This document shows, in pieces, positions 62,019-64,000 of a DNA stretch of 64,000 bases (within the stretch, counting starts at the first letter, position 1; every line of letters starts with the position of its first letter). The position numbers and the translations under genes were made by a program. This DNA is from Caballeronia megalochromosomata (GTDB lineage: Bacteria > Pseudomonadota > Gammaproteobacteria > Burkholderiales > Burkholderiaceae): contig LRBF01000213.1 in NCBI GenBank assembly GCA_001580565.1, positions 86,589-150,588 on the forward strand, read 5' to 3'. The notes under the pieces were generated by a model. The model was given only the letters and a program-made list of their open reading frames with translations. It was not told where the DNA came from and did not search any database.

Positions 62019-63032
62019 TCAAGCCAAGCTCTGAAGTGATTGAACGCCAAAGAACTGTTGGGCGTTCCCGCCTAGCAGACAAGCCTTTCCTTGTTCGCTG
62101 AGTCCGAGATGCGTGTCAATCAGGCTGCCGACCTGCTTTTCGCCCAATGGATAAGGATAGTCGGAACCGAGCATAACGTGTTCTTCGCCCATCGTATCTA
62201 CAAGCAGACTGAGTGCGCCCGGGTCGAACACCGCACTATCCACCGAGAAGCGATCTACATAGGATGACGGCAGGTGAGGGCAGTTTTCACGAACGATGTC
62301 ACGCTCACGCCACGCGTTGTCGACGCGTCCCAGCAGGAACGCAAAACTTCCACCGCCATGAGCAAAGCACAATTTTAGGGTGCGTGGAATGCGTTCGAAG
62401 GCGCCAGAGAGAATCAACGAGAGAATGCTTAGCTGGGTCTCTGCCGGCATGGCGACTAGCCAAGGTAGCATCCATTTTTTCATCCGGCCGTCGGTCATCA
62501 TGTCCCAAGGATGCACGAGTACGGGGATGCCCTCGTTCGCACAATGGACGAGAAACTGCGTAAGTCCTTCGTCATCAAGGTCCTTCGCGTCAACATGATT
62601 GCCGATCTGCACGCCGCGGTGGCCAGCAGCAAAGGCCCTGGATGCTTCAGCACAGGCCAGTTCGATGTCTTGCAGGGGTACTTGTGCAAGTGCCATGAGG
62701 CGGTCTGGCGCAGCAGCACATAGTTCAAGCGCGCGGTCGTTCATGCGTTGCGCCCACTGTAGCGCTAACTGCGGTGAGTAGCGGTAACCAAACATGACGG
62801 GTGTCGCGCACATCAGCTGAACGTCGATGCCAACCTTGTCCATCTCTTCAATACGTCGCGCGGGATCCCACAGAGGACGGGTGACGGGGCGAAAGGCCCG
62901 GTCGCCACTCATGATCGTGCCTGTTTCTCCGTTCTCGTCGAGTGCGAGCCAGGGCGCTTCGTGGGCGTCCAGGTGGGCAGCTTCCTCACGTGTGATGAGC
63001 GGAAAAAAGTGAGAGTGAATGTCGATTCGCAT
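62019..63032 (-). CDS. Amidohydrolase-2 family decarboxylase (ACMSD-like)
   Basis: 337 residues of the 2-amino-3-carboxymuconate-6-semialdehyde decarboxylase group. The zinc motif H6-x-H8 (IDIHSHFFP) starts the barrel. The later ligands appear as LVHPWDMM, CFAHGGGSFAFLLGR and GSDYPYPLGE, all diagnostic of ACMSD. The enzyme decarboxylates the ring-cleavage product of 3-hydroxyanthranilate. ATG 63032 is chosen because it starts the conserved domain. The open frame to 63146 overlaps the upstream gene. It lies with the oxo-acid decarboxylase and aldolase genes of the same meta-cleavage route. Confidence 0.92.
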   Translation of the reverse strand: MRIDIHSHFFPLITREEAAHLDAHEAPWLALDENGETGTIMSGDRAFRPVTRPLWDPARRIEEMDKVGIDVQLMCATPVMFGYRYSPQLALQWAQRMNDRALELCAAAPDRLMALAQVPLQDIELACAEASRAFAAGHRGVQIGNHVDAKDLDDEGLTQFLVHCANEGIPVLVHPWDMMTDGRMKKWMLPWLVAMPAETQLSILSLILSGAFERIPRTLKLCFAHGGGSFAFLLGRVDNAWRERDIVRENCPHLPSSYVDRFSVDSAVFDPGALSLLVDTMGEEHVMLGSDYPYPLGEKQVGSLIDTHLGLSEQGKACLLGGNAQQFFGVQSLQSLA

Positions 63033-63091
63033 ATTAGTTGCCAAGGCCTCCGATATTCGCTGCTTGGTGTTTGTTTTCCGGCCAGTGCATG

Positions 63092-63862
63092 TCACGCCTG
63101 ACGGGTCGTAGTGAATTCCACTTGCCCAAGACCGCTTATCACGCACTGGACATGCAATTCAGGAATCAATGCCTCTGCTGCAGTCGCCGCGCCTGCCATA
63201 ATCAGCGACCCGGCTGGTAGCACCACGCCCGCCTCCGCGACGGCGCGCGAGGCCTGCACGATTGAACGCAGCGGGTCGCCGAGAATAGCGCCCGTCGATC
63301 CAACCTGTACGTCGCGGCCATTGAAACGCATTCGTACGCCGGCGTTGCGAAGTCCTTCGATATGCCGCGACCATGCACCGACGACGACGCCAGCACTCGA
63401 ACAGTTGTCGGCGATCACATCCTCGAGCGAAAAGCGAAAGGCCTCGTAACGGGAATCAATGATTTCCATTGCGGGCGCGACTGCTTCTAGATACGAGTGT
63501 GCTTCTAGCGCCGTGAGCGGGCTCTGGATGTCCCGTTTCGTAAGAAAGCATACTTCGGGTTCGACTCGAGGATGGATGTAGCGATCGAGGTCGACGGGCG
63601 CACCTTCCTCTTCTAGCATTGCATCGGTCAACCAGCCCCAGATCAAGCTGTCGACACCCATCTGGATCATCTTCGCACGGCTCGTAAAGCCGAGTTTCAC
63701 ACCGATGGTCCGCTCACCGCGTTGCTTGCGCCTTTCAATTGAAGCACGCTGGATCCGGTAGGCATCGCCAATCGAGAAAGGCGCGCTCGTGCTCATCTGT
63801 TCGACAGCTTTTGCTTGGCGTGCTGCGTCATCGAGATAATGTGCTGCGTGCGCGATATTCAT
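63092..63862 (-). CDS. 2-oxo-3-hexenedioate decarboxylase / 2-oxopent-4-enoate hydratase family
   Basis: 256 residues of the FAH-related hydratase/decarboxylase family (MhpD, DmpH/AmnD). Mg-binding acidic residues are in RVEPEVCFLT and the central AVAPAMEIIDSRYE block, and VGSTGAILGDPL and SGLGQVEF are typical. Decarboxylase (oxalocrotonate type) is favoured over hydratase because of the adjacent ACMSD gene, but sequence alone does not settle it. The ATG overlaps the stop of the upstream aldolase gene by two to four bases (ATGA). Confidence 0.88.
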   Translation of the reverse strand: MNIAHAAHYLDDAARQAKAVEQMSTSAPFSIGDAYRIQRASIERRKQRGERTIGVKLGFTSRAKMIQMGVDSLIWGWLTDAMLEEEGAPVDLDRYIHPRVEPEVCFLTKRDIQSPLTALEAHSYLEAVAPAMEIIDSRYEAFRFSLEDVIADNCSSAGVVVGAWSRHIEGLRNAGVRMRFNGRDVQVGSTGAILGDPLRSIVQASRAVAEAGVVLPAGSLIMAGAATAAEALIPELHVQCVISGLGQVEFTTTRQA

Positions 63863-64000
63863 TTGAGCACCTCCCCTTGCTGTTGTGCCTTGAGATCGAG
63901 TGCGACGTCGACGATCATGTCTTCCTGACCGCCGACCATGCGGCGCTTGCCCAACTCAACGAGGATGTCCACGGTCTTGAGGTCATACTTCTTCGCGCCC
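63859..64000 (-). CDS. 4-hydroxy-2-oxovalerate aldolase, 3' end only
   Basis: The last 46 codons are visible before the window edge: KKYDLKTVDILVELGKRR, MVGGQEDMIVDVALDL and a Gln-rich tail, ending at TGA 63861-63859. This C terminus is diagnostic of the class II aldolase (MhpE/DmpG/BphI) that splits 4-hydroxy-2-oxovalerate into pyruvate and acetaldehyde and channels the aldehyde to a partner dehydrogenase, whose gene should lie just outside the window. It is coupled to the decarboxylase gene by an ATGA overlap. Confidence 0.9.
   Translation of the reverse strand, partial: GAKKYDLKTVDILVELGKRRMVGGQEDMIVDVALDLKAQQQGEVLK

Noticed and set aside
1..64000. CRISPR array, toxin-antitoxin, phage or tRNA-linked integration
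   Set aside because: No regularly spaced repeats, no cas-, integrase- or tRNA-like sequences were seen; the only tandem array is the octamer at 8243.

Overview
This window looks like an accessory or second-chromosome segment of a betaproteobacterium, most likely Burkholderiaceae (Paraburkholderia, Caballeronia or Cupriavidus type). The basis is gene content: polyamine, glutamate-type and peptide ABC systems, many LysR/GntR/MocR regulators, an IS66 element with tnpA-tnpB-tnpC, and an aminophenol/3-hydroxyanthranilate meta-cleavage operon. I saw no tRNA, rRNA, CRISPR array or phage module. The organism assignment is inference. Base composition was not computed.

Layout. 0-1 kb: end of a PhzF gene and a RidA gene. 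2-8 kb: class III aminotransferase plus a potA-D-B-C-like polyamine transporter. 8.6-15.4 kb: RidA, proline-racemase-family epimerase with a gltLJKI-type amino-acid transporter, and a LysR regulator. 15.5-17.1 kb: atypical SDR plus RraA-like protein. 17.1-19.6 kb: intact IS66 element with perfect 8-bp target duplication. 20.5-24.6 kb: XRE-cupin regulator, FAH-family hydrolase, metallo-beta-lactamase-fold lactonase-like protein, LysR. 25-26.5 kb: MocR regulator. 27.6-31.8 kb: RidA, MFS transporter, FAH hydrolase and divergent GntR. 32-41.5 kb: GntR, N-formylglutamate amidohydrolase family, M81 (MlrC-like) peptidase and a five-gene peptide ABC transporter. 41.7-44.1 kb: ALDH and FAH hydrolase. 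44.8-58.8 kb: aminotransferase, a substrate-binding protein with no signal peptide, aspartate-dehydrogenase-like protein, ALDH, MFS, PhzF, a degenerate ALDH, a Cys/Met-metabolism PLP lyase, a LivJ-like binding protein and aspartase. 59.2-61.8 kb: LysR and type-B carboxylesterase. 62.0-64 kb: ACMSD-type decarboxylase, oxohexenedioate decarboxylase/hydratase and the end of a hydroxy-oxovalerate aldolase.

How it works together. Most of the DNA encodes small modules of the form uptake system + PLP or NAD enzyme + hydrolase/isomerase + local regulator. They take up amines, amino acids or peptides and deliver central intermediates such as oxo-acids, fumarate and pyruvate. The window holds three RidA proteins, three FAH hydrolases, two PhzF proteins and three ALDHs.

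The most striking signal is a conserved promoter: a direct repeat of an ATTGTG-type half-site 24-25 bp apart, then a -35-like and a -10-like hexamer with a 17-bp spacer. It occurs upstream of the class I aminotransferase (44.6 kb), upstream of phzF (51.6 kb), and next to the MocR gene (26.6 kb). This suggests that one MocR regulator controls two operons 18 and 25 kb away, an undescribed amino-acid-derived catabolic regulon. It would include a cytosolic solute-binding-like protein and an ALDH-like protein missing several catalytic residues.
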